From Sphingomonas sp. OK281 (GTDB taxonomy: Bacteria > Pseudomonadota > Alphaproteobacteria > Sphingomonadales > Sphingomonadaceae), in assembly GCF_900115295.1 (NCBI RefSeq), contig NZ_FOVZ01000002.1, forward strand, positions 62,001 to 126,000: a stretch of DNA of 64,000 nucleotides, in the 5' to 3' direction. Positions 1 to 9,004 of this stretch are shown piece after piece (the first letter of the stretch is position 1; the number at the start of each line of letters is the position of its first letter). The notes beneath the pieces were generated by a model. It was not told where the DNA came from and searched no databases. It worked only from the letters and a program-made list of their open reading frames with translations. Both the position numbers and the translations under genes were made by a program.

Positions 1-1
1 C

Positions 2-664
2 CACCCCGAGGTGTTCCTGATCGTCCTGCTGATCGACGAGCGCCCCGAGGAAGTCACCGACATGCAGCGCAGCGTGAAGGGCGAGGTGGTCAGCTCGACC
101 TTCGACGAACCCGCGCAGCGCCACGTGCAAGTCGCTGAAATGGTGATCGAAAAGGCGAAGCGCCTGGTCGAGCACAAGAAGGACGTCGTGATCCTGCTCG
201 ACTCGATCACGCGTCTGGGTCGTGCCTACAACACCGTCGTGCCGTCGTCGGGCAAGGTCCTGACCGGCGGTGTCGATGCGAACGCGCTGCAGCGTCCGAA
301 GCGCTTCTTCGGTGCCGCACGCAACATCGAGGAGGGCGGTTCGCTCTCGATCATCGCGACCGCACTGATCGATACGGGCAGCCGGATGGACGAGGTGATC
401 TTTGAGGAGTTCAAGGGCACCGGCAACTCGGAAATCGTGCTCGATCGCAAGGTCGCGGACAAGCGCATCTTCCCGGCGCTCGACGTCGGCAAGTCGGGCA
501 CGCGCAAGGAAGAGCTGCTGGTCGACAAGGCCAAGCTCAGCAAGATGTGGGTCCTGCGCCGCATCCTGATGCAGATGGGCACGATCGACGCGATGGAGTT
601 CCTGCTCGACAAGATGAAGGATTCGAAGACCAACGAGAATTTCTTCGATAGTATGAACCAATAA
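2..664 (+). CDS. rho: Transcription termination factor Rho, C-terminal part (5' end outside window)
   Basis: Hexameric RNA-dependent ATPase and helicase that terminates transcription. The visible 220 residues are the C-terminal half of the RecA-like ATPase domain. They include the ERPEEVTDM segment, the Walker B stretch [14 protein letters not shown], the [20 protein letters not shown] loop region and the [15 protein letters not shown] segment typical of Rho. The reading frame is open to the left edge, so the gene is cut by the window rather than truncated. It ends at TAA and is followed at once by a perfect 18-bp hairpin. Position beside mnmE/mnmG/parAB matches the usual alphaproteobacterial origin-proximal order. 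Confidence 0.97.
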   Translation, partial: HPEVFLIVLLIDERPEEVTDMQRSVKGEVVSSTFDEPAQRHVQVAEMVIEKAKRLVEHKKDVVILLDSITRLGRAYNTVVPSSGKVLTGGVDANALQRPKRFFGAARNIEEGGSLSIIATALIDTGSRMDEVIFEEFKGTGNSEIVLDRKVADKRIFPALDVGKSGTRKEELLVDKAKLSKMWVLRRILMQMGTIDAMEFLLDKMKDSKTNENFFDSMNQ

Positions 665-705
665 CCGAGTGCGGCCTGCTGCAAGCTGCAGCAGGCCGCA
701 CTCGG
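665..705 (+). terminator. Perfect 18-bp hairpin after rho
   Basis: Arms 665-682 and 688-705 are exact reverse complements with a 5-base loop. The stem begins directly after the rho stop codon. There is no clear T-run behind it (TTCGG follows), so it may protect the 3' end or end transcription with Rho rather than act as a classic intrinsic terminator. Confidence 0.6.
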
Positions 706-736
706 TTCGGCCGGCGGGGCGTAAGCTCCGACCGAC

Positions 737-812
737 GACATGGGCTTTGCCCATGTCCGGCCAAGCAGACCAAAGCGGCACGCGAGAGCAATGGCTTTCG
801 CGTGCCGCTTTG
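737..812 (+). promoter_or_regulatory. Two further perfect hairpins in the terC leader
   Basis: A 9-bp stem with a TTT loop (737-745 with 749-757) is followed by a 15-bp stem (771-785 with 798-812). Both are perfect. They lie 65 bp or more upstream of the TerC-family start. TerC-type genes in many bacteria follow a manganese riboswitch (yybP-ykoY), but I do not see that motif's conserved GGGGAGUA-type loops. I call these only structured leader RNA or successive terminators. Confidence 0.35.
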
Positions 813-877
813 CTATTAATGAATATGAAAACCGCCACTCCGCCCGCGGCGTGGCCACGTCACCGGGAGCTGACATC

Positions 878-1609
878 TTGAGTATCATCGCCATGCTGGC
901 CGCCGCATCGAGCACCGCGGGCCCCGGCTCGCCGCTGGAAATCTGGCAGCACATCGTCGCCGACTTCTCCAACTTGGGCGACCCCAAGGCGCTGGCCGCA
1001 TTTGGATCGGTCCTGATGATCGATCTCGTCCTCGCGGGCGACAACGCGATCGTCGTCGGCGCACTCGCCGCTGGCCTTCCCGCCGACCAGCGCAAGAAGG
1101 TCATCCTGATCGGCATCGGCGCGGCGCTCGTCCTGCGCATCTTCTTCGCGTTGATCGTCACGTGGCTGATGGGCATCGTCGGGCTGATCTTCGCAGGCGG
1201 GCTGTTGCTGCTCTGGGTGAGCTGGAAGTTCTGGCGCGAAATCCGCGAGGGCGCGGAGAACGCCGGTTCCGAGGAGATCGAGGGCGACGAGCGATCGGGT
1301 ATCCGCTCTTCGAAGGGCTTTGCGAGCGCCGCTTGGGCCGTTGCCGTCGCCGACGTCTCGATGAGCCTCGACAACGTCCTGGCGGTCGCCGGCGCGGCGC
1401 GCGAGCATCCCGGTATCCTGGTCATCGGCCTGCTGCTGTCGGTCGCGATGATGGGTCTTGCCGCGAACTACATCGCGCGTGTGATCAACAAGTATCGCTG
1501 GATAGCGTATATCGGCCTTGCGGTGATCCTCGTGGTTGCGGTGAAGATGATCTACGAAGGCTGGGTTGGCACTGGCGACACGCTGGGGATCATCACGCTG
1601 CTGCGTTGA
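878..1609 (+). CDS. TerC family integral membrane protein
   Basis: Polytopic membrane protein of the TerC family, linked in other bacteria to manganese export or metal homeostasis and to tellurite resistance loci. About 243 residues with roughly seven hydrophobic segments. Both signature acidic motifs are present: LVLAGDNAIVV near residue 50 and VSMSLDNVLAV near residue 165, separated by a charged cytosolic loop (EEIEGDERSG). I chose the TTG start because GGGAG lies 8 bases upstream; an ATG 15 bases downstream has no visible ribosome binding site. The gene is followed by a strong intrinsic terminator. The substrate cannot be told from sequence. Confidence 0.85.
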   Translation: MSIIAMLAAASSTAGPGSPLEIWQHIVADFSNLGDPKALAAFGSVLMIDLVLAGDNAIVVGALAAGLPADQRKKVILIGIGAALVLRIFFALIVTWLMGIVGLIFAGGLLLLWVSWKFWREIREGAENAGSEEIEGDERSGIRSSKGFASAAWAVAVADVSMSLDNVLAVAGAAREHPGILVIGLLLSVAMMGLAANYIARVINKYRWIAYIGLAVILVVAVKMIYEGWVGTGDTLGIITLLR

Positions 1610-1631
1610 TCGCGCTGCGGTTGGGATAAGA

Positions 1632-1667
1632 AAAAGGCCTCGCCGGTATCATCCGGCGAGGCCTTTT
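1632..1667. terminator. Rho-independent terminator, bidirectional
   Basis: A-run, 15-bp perfect stem AAAAGGCCTCGCCGG and its complement, 6-base loop, T-run. It works on either strand and sits between convergent terC-like (+) and dienelactone hydrolase (-) genes. Confidence 0.9.
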
Positions 1668-1684
1668 CATGTCTGTCGTCAGCG

Positions 1685-1785
1685 CCCCGTCATGCCGGAC
1701 TCGTTCCGCCATCCGCCGTTCCGCACGCTTGAGAGTCGTGAGTTCGCGGGACCGTGAACCCCGGAACAAGTCCGAAGTGACGGGG
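1685..1785. repeat. Palindromic intergenic repeat (CCCCGTCA... family)
   Basis: Imperfect inverted repeat: the arm at 1685-1708 (begins CCCCGTCATGCCGGAC) is mirrored at 1762-1785 (ends AGTGACGGGG). It lies between convergent genes. It belongs with the GTCATCCC-type elements seen near 8.84, 14.77 and 57.7 kb. Confidence 0.7.
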
Positions 1786-1791
1786 GGATGA

Positions 1792-2493
1792 TCAGCCCAG
1801 ATTCTCCGCGAAGAACTTCGCCGTACGCTCGTCCGCCAGCTTGGCCGACGCATCCGACCGCCGCTCGCCGAACTCGGTCGCGAAGCCGTGGTCCTCGCCC
1901 GCGTAATCGTAGATCGTCACCTTGGGGTGATCGTCGAGCCCGGCGTGCATCGCCGCCTGCGCAGCCTTGTCGACGAAGTGATCCTCCTCCGGCACGTGCA
2001 ACAGCACTGGGTGCGCGATCGCGTGCTTTTCGCCGAGCAGGCCGTCGATCCCGACGCCGTAATAGCCGACGCTCGCATCGACGTCGGTACGTGCCGCGGT
2101 CATGAACGCGAGGCGCCCACCGAGGCAGTAGCCGACCACACCGACCTTGGCGCCGTCACCGAGTTCGCTGCGGACCGCGCGGATGCTCGCTTCGATATCG
2201 GCGATACCCTTGTCCTGGTCGAACTGGCCCATCAGTTCGAGCGCACGATCGAACTCGGGCTTAATGTCCGGATCGAGCTCGATGCCGGGCTCGAGGCGCC
2301 AGAACAGGTCGGGGGCGATTGCGAGATAGCCGGCCTCGGCGAGCGTATCGCACTTGCGGCGGATCCCTGCGTTCACGCCCAAGATCTCCTGGATCACGAC
2401 GATCGCGGCCTTCGGCGTGCCTGCCGGGGTCGCGCGATACGCGGTGAATTCGCCATCGCCCGCGAGCGTGGCGATCTTGGTAGTGTTCGTCAT
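1792..2493 (-). CDS. Dienelactone hydrolase family protein
   Basis: Alpha/beta hydrolase of the dienelactone hydrolase family, 233 residues, the usual length. The Cys-Asp-His triad falls at C123 (GYCLGG), D171 (PEEDHF) and H202 (EDHGF), and E36 (IQEILG) matches the conserved activating glutamate. The start has a strong AGGAGGA site and overlaps the stop of the upstream ogt gene by 4 bp, so the two are likely one transcript. No chlorocatechol pathway genes are nearby, so the physiological substrate is unknown. Confidence 0.9.
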   Translation of the reverse strand: MTNTTKIATLAGDGEFTAYRATPAGTPKAAIVVIQEILGVNAGIRRKCDTLAEAGYLAIAPDLFWRLEPGIELDPDIKPEFDRALELMGQFDQDKGIADIEASIRAVRSELGDGAKVGVVGYCLGGRLAFMTAARTDVDASVGYYGVGIDGLLGEKHAIAHPVLLHVPEEDHFVDKAAQAAMHAGLDDHPKVTIYDYAGEDHGFATEFGERRSDASAKLADERTAKFFAENLG

Positions 2494-2960
2494 AACAGTC
2501 CTCCTGGCGGCCGCTCATGGTCGAGCAGCCGGGATTTGGTGATCGGGCCTTCCCCCGCGGAGTACGCACCAAGCGCTCCGCCGGCTCCAAGGATTCGGTG
2601 GCAGGGGACGATGATCGGAAAAGGATTGCGTGCGCACGCCTGGCCGATCGCGCGTGGGCTGGAGCCGATCGCCTTGGCGAGTGCGCCGTAGCTGGCCGTC
2701 GTGCCGTAGGCGATGTCGACGATCGCCTGGCGAAGGTCGGCACCGCGCGGGGTAGGGGAAGGCGCGAGTGGCAGGTCGAACACGGTCAGCCGTCCGGTGA
2801 AATACGCGTCGAGCTGGCGGAGAGCTTCCAGGATCGCGGGGGCATCGCTGGTCGAACCATCTTCCACGCCGATATCGATCGCATCGATCCGGTCCCCGGT
2901 GCCGGTCACGCGGACCAGGCCGATAGGCGTTGCGATCGAGGCGGCATCGCGCGCATACAT
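2490..2960 (-). CDS. ogt: Methylated-DNA--protein-cysteine methyltransferase
   Basis: Suicide DNA-repair protein that takes the alkyl group from O6-alkylguanine onto its own cysteine. The active-site motif PCHRI lies near residue 120 of about 156, preceded by the helix-turn-helix segment YGTTASYGALAKAIGSSPRAIGQA that holds the arginine finger. I chose the ATG giving MYARDAAS. A longer start at 3002 adds 14 residues but runs further into the divergent gene's leader. The stop overlaps the next gene's start (ATGA). Confidence 0.9.
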   Translation of the reverse strand: MYARDAASIATPIGLVRVTGTGDRIDAIDIGVEDGSTSDAPAILEALRQLDAYFTGRLTVFDLPLAPSPTPRGADLRQAIVDIAYGTTASYGALAKAIGSSPRAIGQACARNPFPIIVPCHRILGAGGALGAYSAGEGPITKSRLLDHERPPGGLL

Positions 2961-3017
2961 TCCCCCGCTATGCAGCGCCGCGATGGACCGCTCAAGCGTC
3001 ATCGAAGGGTGCGTCAC

Positions 3018-3251
3018 ATGAAGATGAATATCGAGATCGAATGCACGCCCGAGGAAGCGCGCCGCGCGGTCGGGCTGCCCGATCTGACGCCGATCCACGA
3101 CCGCTATATCGCGATGATGATGGAGGCGATTCCCGACGGCCAGATGAAGCCGGAAATGCTCGAGTCGATGATGCGTGGCTGGCAGCCGATGGGCGAGGCG
3201 GGGATGGCGATGTGGAAACGCCTGTTCGACAGCGCGACGAAAAGCGGCTGA
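3018..3251 (+). CDS. DUF6489-like small protein
   Basis: 77-residue acidic, methionine-rich protein (MKMNIEIECTPEEARRAVGL...). It resembles a small conserved alphaproteobacterial family that typically lies just upstream of mnmE or near the phasin/PHA regulator context. GAAGGG lies 8 bases before the ATG. No membrane segment or known catalytic motif is visible. Its stop is 7 bases before the mnmE start, so the two are probably cotranscribed. The family name is from memory and only moderately sure. Confidence 0.75.
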   Translation: MKMNIEIECTPEEARRAVGLPDLTPIHDRYIAMMMEAIPDGQMKPEMLESMMRGWQPMGEAGMAMWKRLFDSATKSG

Positions 3252-3258
3252 GTTTCTC

Positions 3259-4536
3259 GTGAAGACGATTTTCGCGGTATCGAGCGGACGACCGCCAGCG
3301 GCGATCGCCGTTGTTCGGGTGAGCGGGCCCCAGGCGTTTGCGGCGGCCGAGGCGCTGGCGGGACCGTTGCCGGCGCCGCGCCATGCTAGCCTCCGGGGAC
3401 TGCGGGATACCGACAAGGCGTTGCTTGATCGCGCGCTGGTGATCGTGTTTCCAGGACCGGCGACGGCGACCGGCGAAGACCTGGTCGAGTTTTATTGCCA
3501 TGGCGGTCGCGCGGTGATCGCTGCGGTCGAACGGGCGTTGTCGGCGATTCCCGGCTTGCGGCATGCCGAGCCGGGGGAGTTCACCCGTCGCGCGCTGACC
3601 AATGGCCGCATCGACCTGACCGAAGCCGAGGGGCTTGCCGATCTTCTCGAAGCGGAGACGGAGAGCCAGCGTGTCGCGGCGATGACGGCGGCAGAGGGGC
3701 GGGTGAGCCAGGCTGTTCGCGGCTGGATGGACTCGGTTGCGATGTTGTCCGCGCGGGTCGAGGCGATGCTCGACTTCGCCGACGAGGACGACGTCGCGAG
3801 CGATACCGGCGCGTTCGATGCGATCGTCTCGGAGATCGCCGTGCTAGCCGCGCAGATCGAGACAGTGGTCGGCGCGCGCCCGGTCGAGCGGCTGAAGGAC
3901 GGCCTGCGCGTCGTCATCGGCGGTCCGCCGAACAGCGGCAAGTCGACGCTACTCAACCTGCTTGGCGAACGCGATGCGGCGATCGTTTCGCCGATCTCGG
4001 GAACGACACGCGACCGGATCGACGTTCCGGTGACGCGGAACGGTGTCGCCTATGTGCTGACCGACACTGCCGGTTTGATCGATACGCTCGACCCGATCGA
4101 AGCGATCGGTGTCACGCGCGCTGAAGGTGCGCTTGCCGCAGCGGACATCGTGATGTGGCTGGCCGATACCGCGCCGCCCCGCGCGGATGCGATCTGGATT
4201 CATGCGCGTGCCGATCTGCCGGGGCGGGGGGAATTGCCCGCCGACCGGACATTGGCGGTTTCACACAACGACCTGGGATCGCTCGATGCCCTTTGGGGTG
4301 AACTGCATCGGCGAGCGATTGCGATGCTGCCCCGTGGCGATGAGATAGCATTGAAGCAGCACCAGCGCCGGCAGTGCGCTGCGGCGGTCGAGGCTCTTCG
4401 GTATCGAAGTTCGGACGCGCTTATCGTTGCGGAACACCTTCGACAGGCACGCGCGATCCTTGCGGGCGTACTCGGACTCGACGCGACCGGGGAAATGCTC
4501 GACGCGCTGTTTGGACGATTCTGCATCGGTAAGTGA
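3259..4536 (+). CDS. mnmE: tRNA modification GTPase MnmE
   Basis: GTPase that works with MnmG to put the (carboxymethyl)aminomethyl group on U34 of certain tRNAs. About 425 residues, somewhat shorter than the roughly 450 of E. coli. The order is an N-terminal tetrahydrofolate-binding domain, a helical domain, then an inserted G domain: P-loop GPPNSGKS near 221, TTRD near 248 and DTAG near 269. The C terminus FCIGK keeps the catalytic cysteine. Where NKxD should specify guanine, I see SHND near 334. The start is GTG; the upstream stop is 7 bases away. Confidence 0.95.
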   Translation: MKTIFAVSSGRPPAAIAVVRVSGPQAFAAAEALAGPLPAPRHASLRGLRDTDKALLDRALVIVFPGPATATGEDLVEFYCHGGRAVIAAVERALSAIPGLRHAEPGEFTRRALTNGRIDLTEAEGLADLLEAETESQRVAAMTAAEGRVSQAVRGWMDSVAMLSARVEAMLDFADEDDVASDTGAFDAIVSEIAVLAAQIETVVGARPVERLKDGLRVVIGGPPNSGKSTLLNLLGERDAAIVSPISGTTRDRIDVPVTRNGVAYVLTDTAGLIDTLDPIEAIGVTRAEGALAAADIVMWLADTAPPRADAIWIHARADLPGRGELPADRTLAVSHNDLGSLDALWGELHRRAIAMLPRGDEIALKQHQRRQCAAAVEALRYRSSDALIVAEHLRQARAILAGVLGLDATGEMLDALFGRFCIGK

Positions 4537-4552
4537 TGTTCCACGTGGAACA
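4537..4552. promoter_or_regulatory. parS centromere site 1
   Basis: TGTTCCACGTGGAACA, a perfect 16-bp palindrome (18 bp with flanking A/T) matching the alphaproteobacterial ParB-binding sequence. It sits in the gap between mnmE and mnmG, about 3.3 kb from parB. Confidence 0.92.
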
Positions 4553-4590
4553 TCTTTGACGCGTCGGTCGTGGCGTTCTACGGCCGTGAC

Positions 4591-6426
4591 ATGTTCGATG
4601 TAGTGGTGGTTGGCGGTGGCCATGCCGGAACCGAAGCCGCAGCCGCGGCGGCGCGGAGGGGCGCGCGTACTGCGCTCGTGTCGTTCGACGCTGCGCATAT
4701 TGGCGCGATGTCGTGCAATCCGGCGATCGGCGGGCTCGGTAAGGGGCACATGGTTCGCGAGGTCGACGCGTTCGACGGGCTGATCGGCCGCGCTGCCGAT
4801 GCTGCCGCGATCCACTATCGCATGCTCAATCGCAGCAAGGGTTCGGCGGTGCAGGGGCCTCGGATCCAGGCCGATCGGCGCCTCTATTCCGGTGCGATTC
4901 AGGCAATGCTTGCGGCTACGGAAGGTCTTTCGATCGTCGAGGGCGAGGCAACGGCGTTGCATTTCGACGGCGATCGCGTGGCCGGTGTCGTGCTGGCGGA
5001 TGGCGCGATCGTGGCGGCACGAGCGGTCGTGCTGGCGACCGGCACGTTCCTTGGTGGTCGTATCTTCCGGGGGGATGACCGCGAGGAAGGGGGTCGGATC
5101 GGTGAGCGTGCGGCTAGGCCGTTGGCCGATCAGTTGCGCGCACGCCACCTGCCGATGGCACGGCTGAAGACCGGCACACCGCCGCGGCTCGACGGTCGCA
5201 CGATCGACTGGGGGGCGCTTGCCGAGCAGCCCTCCGATCTCGATCCGTGGACGATGTCGCCGATGACCCGCGCGCGTCCGCTGCCGCAGATCGCGTGTGC
5301 CATCACGCGTACGACTGATCGAACGCATGCGATCATCCGCGAGGCATTCCACCGGTCGCCGCTGTTCACCGGCGCGATCGAGGCGGCGGGGCCGCGTTAC
5401 TGTCCGTCGATCGAGGACAAGGTGCATCGGTTTGGCGATCGCGACGGGCATCAGGTTTTCCTCGAACCCGAGGGGCTCGACGATGCGACGGTCTATCCGA
5501 ACGGGTTGTCGACCTCGCTACCGGTCGAGGTTCAGGCGGCGATGCTTGCCAGCATTCCCGGCCTCGAACGGGTACGGATGACGATGCCCGGTTATGCGGT
5601 CGAGTATGATTATATCGATCCGCGTGCGCTCGATACGCGGCTTGGGCTGGGTGCGATCGAGGGGGTGTTTTGCGCAGGGCAGATCAACGGCACGACCGGG
5701 TATGAGGAAGCGGCGGGGCAGGGGCTCGTCGCTGGGCTCAACGCGGCGGCGTATGCGTGCGATCTGGCGCCGGTGATTCTCGATCGCGCGTCGAGCTATC
5801 TCGGGGTGATGATCGACGACCTAACCCTGCAAGGCGTGACCGAGCCGTATCGGATGCTGACGGCACGGGCGGAGTTCCGGTTGTCGTTGCGCGCGGATAA
5901 TGCAGAGACACGACTGGGTGGGATTGCAGAGGCGGCGGGGTGCCTTGGACCCGAGCGTCTGGCACATCAGCATGCGCTGGTGGAAGACCGGGCTCGCTTC
6001 CGATCGGCACTCGATTGCGAGCGGACTGCGACCCATGTGGCCGATCAGGGCGTTGCGATTGGTCGGGACGGTGCACGACGGACCGCGTTCGACTGGCTGC
6101 GGTTTGAGGGCGTCAAGCTTGCGCACGTCGCGCCGGACGCGGCGGGAGGCATCCCGACGGCGGTCGTTGACGAAGTGTTAGAGGACGCGCGCTACGCTCC
6201 GTATATCGAGCGGCAGGCGCAGGAGGTCGCGCGGTTGCGGGCTGACGAGGCGATCCGTTTGCCGGAGGACCTTGCCTATGACCGCGTGCCGGGTCTTTCG
6301 AACGAGATGATCGATCGCTTGAGTGCTGCGCGGCCTACCTCGCTGGCGGCAGCAGCGCGGGTGCGGGGGATCACCCCGGCGGCGTTGTCCGCGGTATTAT
6401 TGCATACGAAACGAGTGCCAGCATGA
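4591..6426 (+). CDS. mnmG: tRNA uridine 5-carboxymethylaminomethyl synthesis enzyme MnmG
   Basis: FAD-dependent partner of MnmE in wobble-uridine modification. 611 residues. The dinucleotide-binding motif [12 protein letters not shown] is at the N terminus, followed by [14 protein letters not shown] and the [10 protein letters not shown] region that are characteristic of the family. The GTG at 4570 would add seven residues and cannot be excluded; I chose the ATG giving [10 protein letters not shown]. It overlaps rsmG by 4 bp. Confidence 0.97.
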   Translation: MFDVVVVGGGHAGTEAAAAAARRGARTALVSFDAAHIGAMSCNPAIGGLGKGHMVREVDAFDGLIGRAADAAAIHYRMLNRSKGSAVQGPRIQADRRLYSGAIQAMLAATEGLSIVEGEATALHFDGDRVAGVVLADGAIVAARAVVLATGTFLGGRIFRGDDREEGGRIGERAARPLADQLRARHLPMARLKTGTPPRLDGRTIDWGALAEQPSDLDPWTMSPMTRARPLPQIACAITRTTDRTHAIIREAFHRSPLFTGAIEAAGPRYCPSIEDKVHRFGDRDGHQVFLEPEGLDDATVYPNGLSTSLPVEVQAAMLASIPGLERVRMTMPGYAVEYDYIDPRALDTRLGLGAIEGVFCAGQINGTTGYEEAAGQGLVAGLNAAAYACDLAPVILDRASSYLGVMIDDLTLQGVTEPYRMLTARAEFRLSLRADNAETRLGGIAEAAGCLGPERLAHQHALVEDRARFRSALDCERTATHVADQGVAIGRDGARRTAFDWLRFEGVKLAHVAPDAAGGIPTAVVDEVLEDARYAPYIERQAQEVARLRADEAIRLPEDLAYDRVPGLSNEMIDRLSAARPTSLAAAARVRGITPAALSAVLLHTKRVPA

Positions 6427-7043
6427 CCGAAGACGACGCACAGAGCTGGACGACCGAGCGGTTCGGGGCAGAGGCGACCGAGCGCTTGAACGCGTTCGTG
6501 GCGATGGTCGTCGAGGAAGCGCCGCACCAAAACCTGATTGCGCCGTCGACGATCCCGACGATCTGGGATCGGCACGTGGTGGACTCGCTCCAACTGATCG
6601 CGCTCGCAGGGGCGGATACGTCGGCAAAGCGGTGGCTCGATATCGGCACCGGTGGGGGGTTTCCTGGCATGGTCGTAGCACTGGTTCGCGAGGGGCAGGT
6701 TGATCTGGTCGAGCCCCGGCGTCGTCGTGCAGACTTCCTCCAGCTTTGTATCGCTCGGCTTGGCCTTGGCGAACAGGTGCGCGTTCATGCCTCGAAAGTA
6801 GAGAACGCCACGGCCGACGCTTCGATCATTTCCGCTCGGGCGGTCGCGTCGTTGCAAAACCTTTTGCGTGGCGCGGCGCACTGCGCCACAACGGAGACGC
6901 GGTGGTTGCTTCCTCGGGGGCGTTTCGACGGGGAGGAGCTGGCCGCGCTCAAGCAGCATTGGCGGTTTATGTTCCACGTGGAACAAAGCGTCACGAACCC
7001 GGAGTCGTCGATCGTGGTTCTGGATCGGGTAAGCGCGCGATGA
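6423..7043 (+). CDS. rsmG: 16S rRNA (guanine527-N7)-methyltransferase
   Basis: SAM-dependent methyltransferase acting on G527 of 16S rRNA. 206 residues with motif [11 protein letters not shown] near residue 75 and the upstream WDRHVVDSL segment typical of RsmG/GidB. It starts within the mnmG stop (ATGA) and ends within the parA start (ATGA), so translation is probably coupled. A parS site is embedded in its 3' part and is read as Phe-His-Val-Glu-Gln. Confidence 0.96.
   Translation: MTEDDAQSWTTERFGAEATERLNAFVAMVVEEAPHQNLIAPSTIPTIWDRHVVDSLQLIALAGADTSAKRWLDIGTGGGFPGMVVALVREGQVDLVEPRRRRADFLQLCIARLGLGEQVRVHASKVENATADASIISARAVASLQNLLRGAAHCATTETRWLLPRGRFDGEELAALKQHWRFMFHVEQSVTNPESSIVVLDRVSAR
6970..6985. 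promoter_or_regulatory. parS centromere site 2, inside rsmG
   Basis: TGTTCCACGTGGAACA, identical to site 1. It lies in the coding sequence of rsmG, 55 bp before parA, so ParB loaded here sits on top of the parAB operon. Confidence 0.92.
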
Positions 7044-7822
7044 TCACCATCGCGGTCGCCAATCAAAAGGGTGGGGTGGGCAAGACCACCAGCGCCATCA
7101 ACCTCGCGACCGCGCTCGCGGCGACAGGCATGCGCGTGCTGCTGGTCGATCTCGATCCGCAGGGCAACGCGTCGACCGGGCTCGGCATCGGCCATTCGCA
7201 GCGCGAGCGGTCGAGCTATGACGTGCTGGTCGGTGAGACGTCGATCGAGGACGCGGTGGTGCATACGCGCGTGCCGCGGCTCGATATCGTCCCGGCGACG
7301 GTCGACCTGTCGGGCGCGGAGATCGAGCTGGTCGACTTCGATGCACGTACGCACAGGCTCGATCGCGCGGTAAAGGCGGCGCAGGGGCCGTGGGATATCG
7401 CGCTGATCGATTGCCCGCCGTCGCTGGGGCTGCTGACGATCAACGCGATGGTCGCGGCGGACTCGCTGCTCGTGCCGCTGCAATGCGAGTTTTTCGCGCT
7501 TGAAGGGTTGTCGCAGTTGTTGAGTACGGTCGAGCGGATCCGCCAGCGGTTCAATCCTGGGCTGTCGATCCTCGGTGTCGCGCTGACGATGTTCGATCGG
7601 CGTAATCGGTTGACAGATCAGGTCTCGGCGGACGTTCGCGCGGTTCTCGGCAAAGTGGTGTTCGAGACGGTGATCCCGCGCAACGTGCGGCTGTCGGAGG
7701 CGCCGAGCCACGGGTTGCCCGCGTTGATCTACGATCACCGGTGTTCGGGCTCGCAGGCGTACATCGCACTCGCGCGTGAGCTGATCGGCCGGCTTCCCGC
7801 TACCGCGCAGGCCGCGGCATGA
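7040..7822 (+). CDS. parA: Chromosome partitioning ATPase ParA
   Basis: Walker-type ATPase that moves ParB-parS complexes to segregate new chromosome origins. 260 residues. The deviant Walker A motif KGGVGKTTS is at residues 10-18, with VDLDPQGNAS and IDCPPSLGLL following as in chromosomal ParA/Soj. The ATG overlaps the rsmG stop (ATGA) and the stop overlaps the parB start the same way. Confidence 0.97.
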   Translation: MITIAVANQKGGVGKTTSAINLATALAATGMRVLLVDLDPQGNASTGLGIGHSQRERSSYDVLVGETSIEDAVVHTRVPRLDIVPATVDLSGAEIELVDFDARTHRLDRAVKAAQGPWDIALIDCPPSLGLLTINAMVAADSLLVPLQCEFFALEGLSQLLSTVERIRQRFNPGLSILGVALTMFDRRNRLTDQVSADVRAVLGKVVFETVIPRNVRLSEAPSHGLPALIYDHRCSGSQAYIALARELIGRLPATAQAAA

Positions 7823-8718
7823 GCGAGAACAAGCGCGGCCGGCCGGGGCTGGGCAGGGGCCTCAACGCATTGCTCGGCGAGATGGCGCGTGAGACGCCGG
7901 TGTCGGCCGATGGCGCGTCTGCACCGCAGTCGTCGGGTGTGCGGATGCTCCCGGTCAGTTCGCTGTCGCCGCATCCCGATCAGCCGCGGCGGCATTTCGA
8001 CGAGGCGATGCTCGACGAGCTGGCCGCGTCGATCGCGTCTCGCGGGCTGATCCAGCCGATCGTGGTTCGCCCGCATGGGCATGATTTCCAGATCGTCGCG
8101 GGTGAGCGGCGCTGGCGGGCGGCGCAGCGGGCGCGGCTGCACGAGGTGCCGGTCGTCGTCCGCGACTTCGACGATGCCGAGACGCTCGAGATCGCACTGA
8201 TCGAGAACATCCAGCGCGAGGACCTCAACGCGATCGAAGAGGCTCAAGCGTATCAGCGGCTGGCGGGCGAATACGGGCATACGCAGGAGGTGCTGGCCAA
8301 GATCGTCCACAAGTCGCGCAGTCATGTCGCGAATCTGCTGCGGCTGTTGGAGCTGCCGGCGCAGGTGCAGTCGCAGGTGGTCGATGGCTCGCTGTCGATG
8401 GGGCATGCCCGGGCGTTGCTGGGGTCGCCAGACGTGGAATCGCTGGCGGACCAGGTCGTTTCGCGTGGGCTGTCGGTGCGCGAGACTGAGAAGCTGGCGC
8501 GTGATGCGAAGCCTGGGCGGAGCCGAGGCGGCGGTGGGTCGTCCGAGCCTCGGGTGCCGGATGCGGATATCGCGGCGTTGGAGCGGCAGTTGGCGGACTT
8601 GCTCGGATTGCAGGTGAAGGTGGCGCATACCGAGACTGGGGGGACGTTGACGTTGAATTACTCGACGCTCGACCAGCTTGATATGGTGTGTCAGCGGTTG
8701 ACGGGCGGGGCGATCTAA
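7819..8718 (+). CDS. parB: Chromosome partitioning protein ParB
   Basis: CTP-dependent DNA clamp that loads at parS. 299 residues. An N-terminal ParA-contact segment (RGLGRGLNALLGE) is followed by the ParB/Srx domain with HPDQPRR, the CTP-binding GERRWRA near 98 and ENIQRE near 133. A helix-turn-helix (TQEVLAKIVHKSRSHVANLLRL) lies near 156-177, and a C-terminal dimerisation region ends in LTGGAI. Its targets, two parS sites, lie upstream in the same operon. Confidence 0.97.
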   Translation: MSENKRGRPGLGRGLNALLGEMARETPVSADGASAPQSSGVRMLPVSSLSPHPDQPRRHFDEAMLDELAASIASRGLIQPIVVRPHGHDFQIVAGERRWRAAQRARLHEVPVVVRDFDDAETLEIALIENIQREDLNAIEEAQAYQRLAGEYGHTQEVLAKIVHKSRSHVANLLRLLELPAQVQSQVVDGSLSMGHARALLGSPDVESLADQVVSRGLSVRETEKLARDAKPGRSRGGGGSSEPRVPDADIAALERQLADLLGLQVKVAHTETGGTLTLNYSTLDQLDMVCQRLTGGAI

Positions 8719-8727
8719 TCACGCGCT

Positions 8728-8797
8728 CCGTTCGTGCCGAGCGAAGTCGAAGCACCTGCGTCTCGGACCATCCTTCGACTTCGCTGAGGACGAACGG
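8728..8797. repeat. Palindromic repeat (CCGTTCGT...GAAGTCGAAG family)
   Basis: Arms 8728-8752 and 8772-8797 are nearly perfect inverted copies of CCGTTCGTxCxxAGCGAAGT. The unit lies just after the parB stop and before holA, which converges on it, so it may serve both genes as a 3' structure. Confidence 0.75.
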
Positions 8798-8835
8798 GGG
8801 ATAGGGGATGGAGGGGAGAGGGAGGACCACAATCT

Positions 8836-8929
8836 CCGTCATCCCGGCGGAAGCCGGGACCCACGGTTGCGGTCCGCTTCGTTAATGATCGCACCCTATC
8901 CATGGGTCCGGCGTGCGCCGGGATGACGG
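8836..8929. repeat. Palindromic repeat (CCGTCATCCCGGC family)
   Basis: Imperfect inverted repeat: CCGTCATCCCGGCGGAAGCC at 8836 is mirrored by the arm ending GCCGGGATGACGG at 8929. It is the second element in the parB/holA gap. Confidence 0.75.
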
Positions 8930-8951
8930 AAGGTGGGGGCGGGAAGCGGAG

Positions 8952-8991
<40 letters not shown>

Positions 8992-9004
8992 TTACGGGTG
9001 CGCG

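Noticed and set aside
812..877. yybP-ykoY manganese riboswitch before terC
   Set aside because: Looked for the conserved GGGGAGUA-type loops and did not find them; only GGGAG, which fits the ribosome binding site.
226..1425. Minus-strand open frame across rho and terC
   Set aside because: Shadow of two well-supported plus-strand genes; its composition is low-complexity Arg/Ser/Ala.
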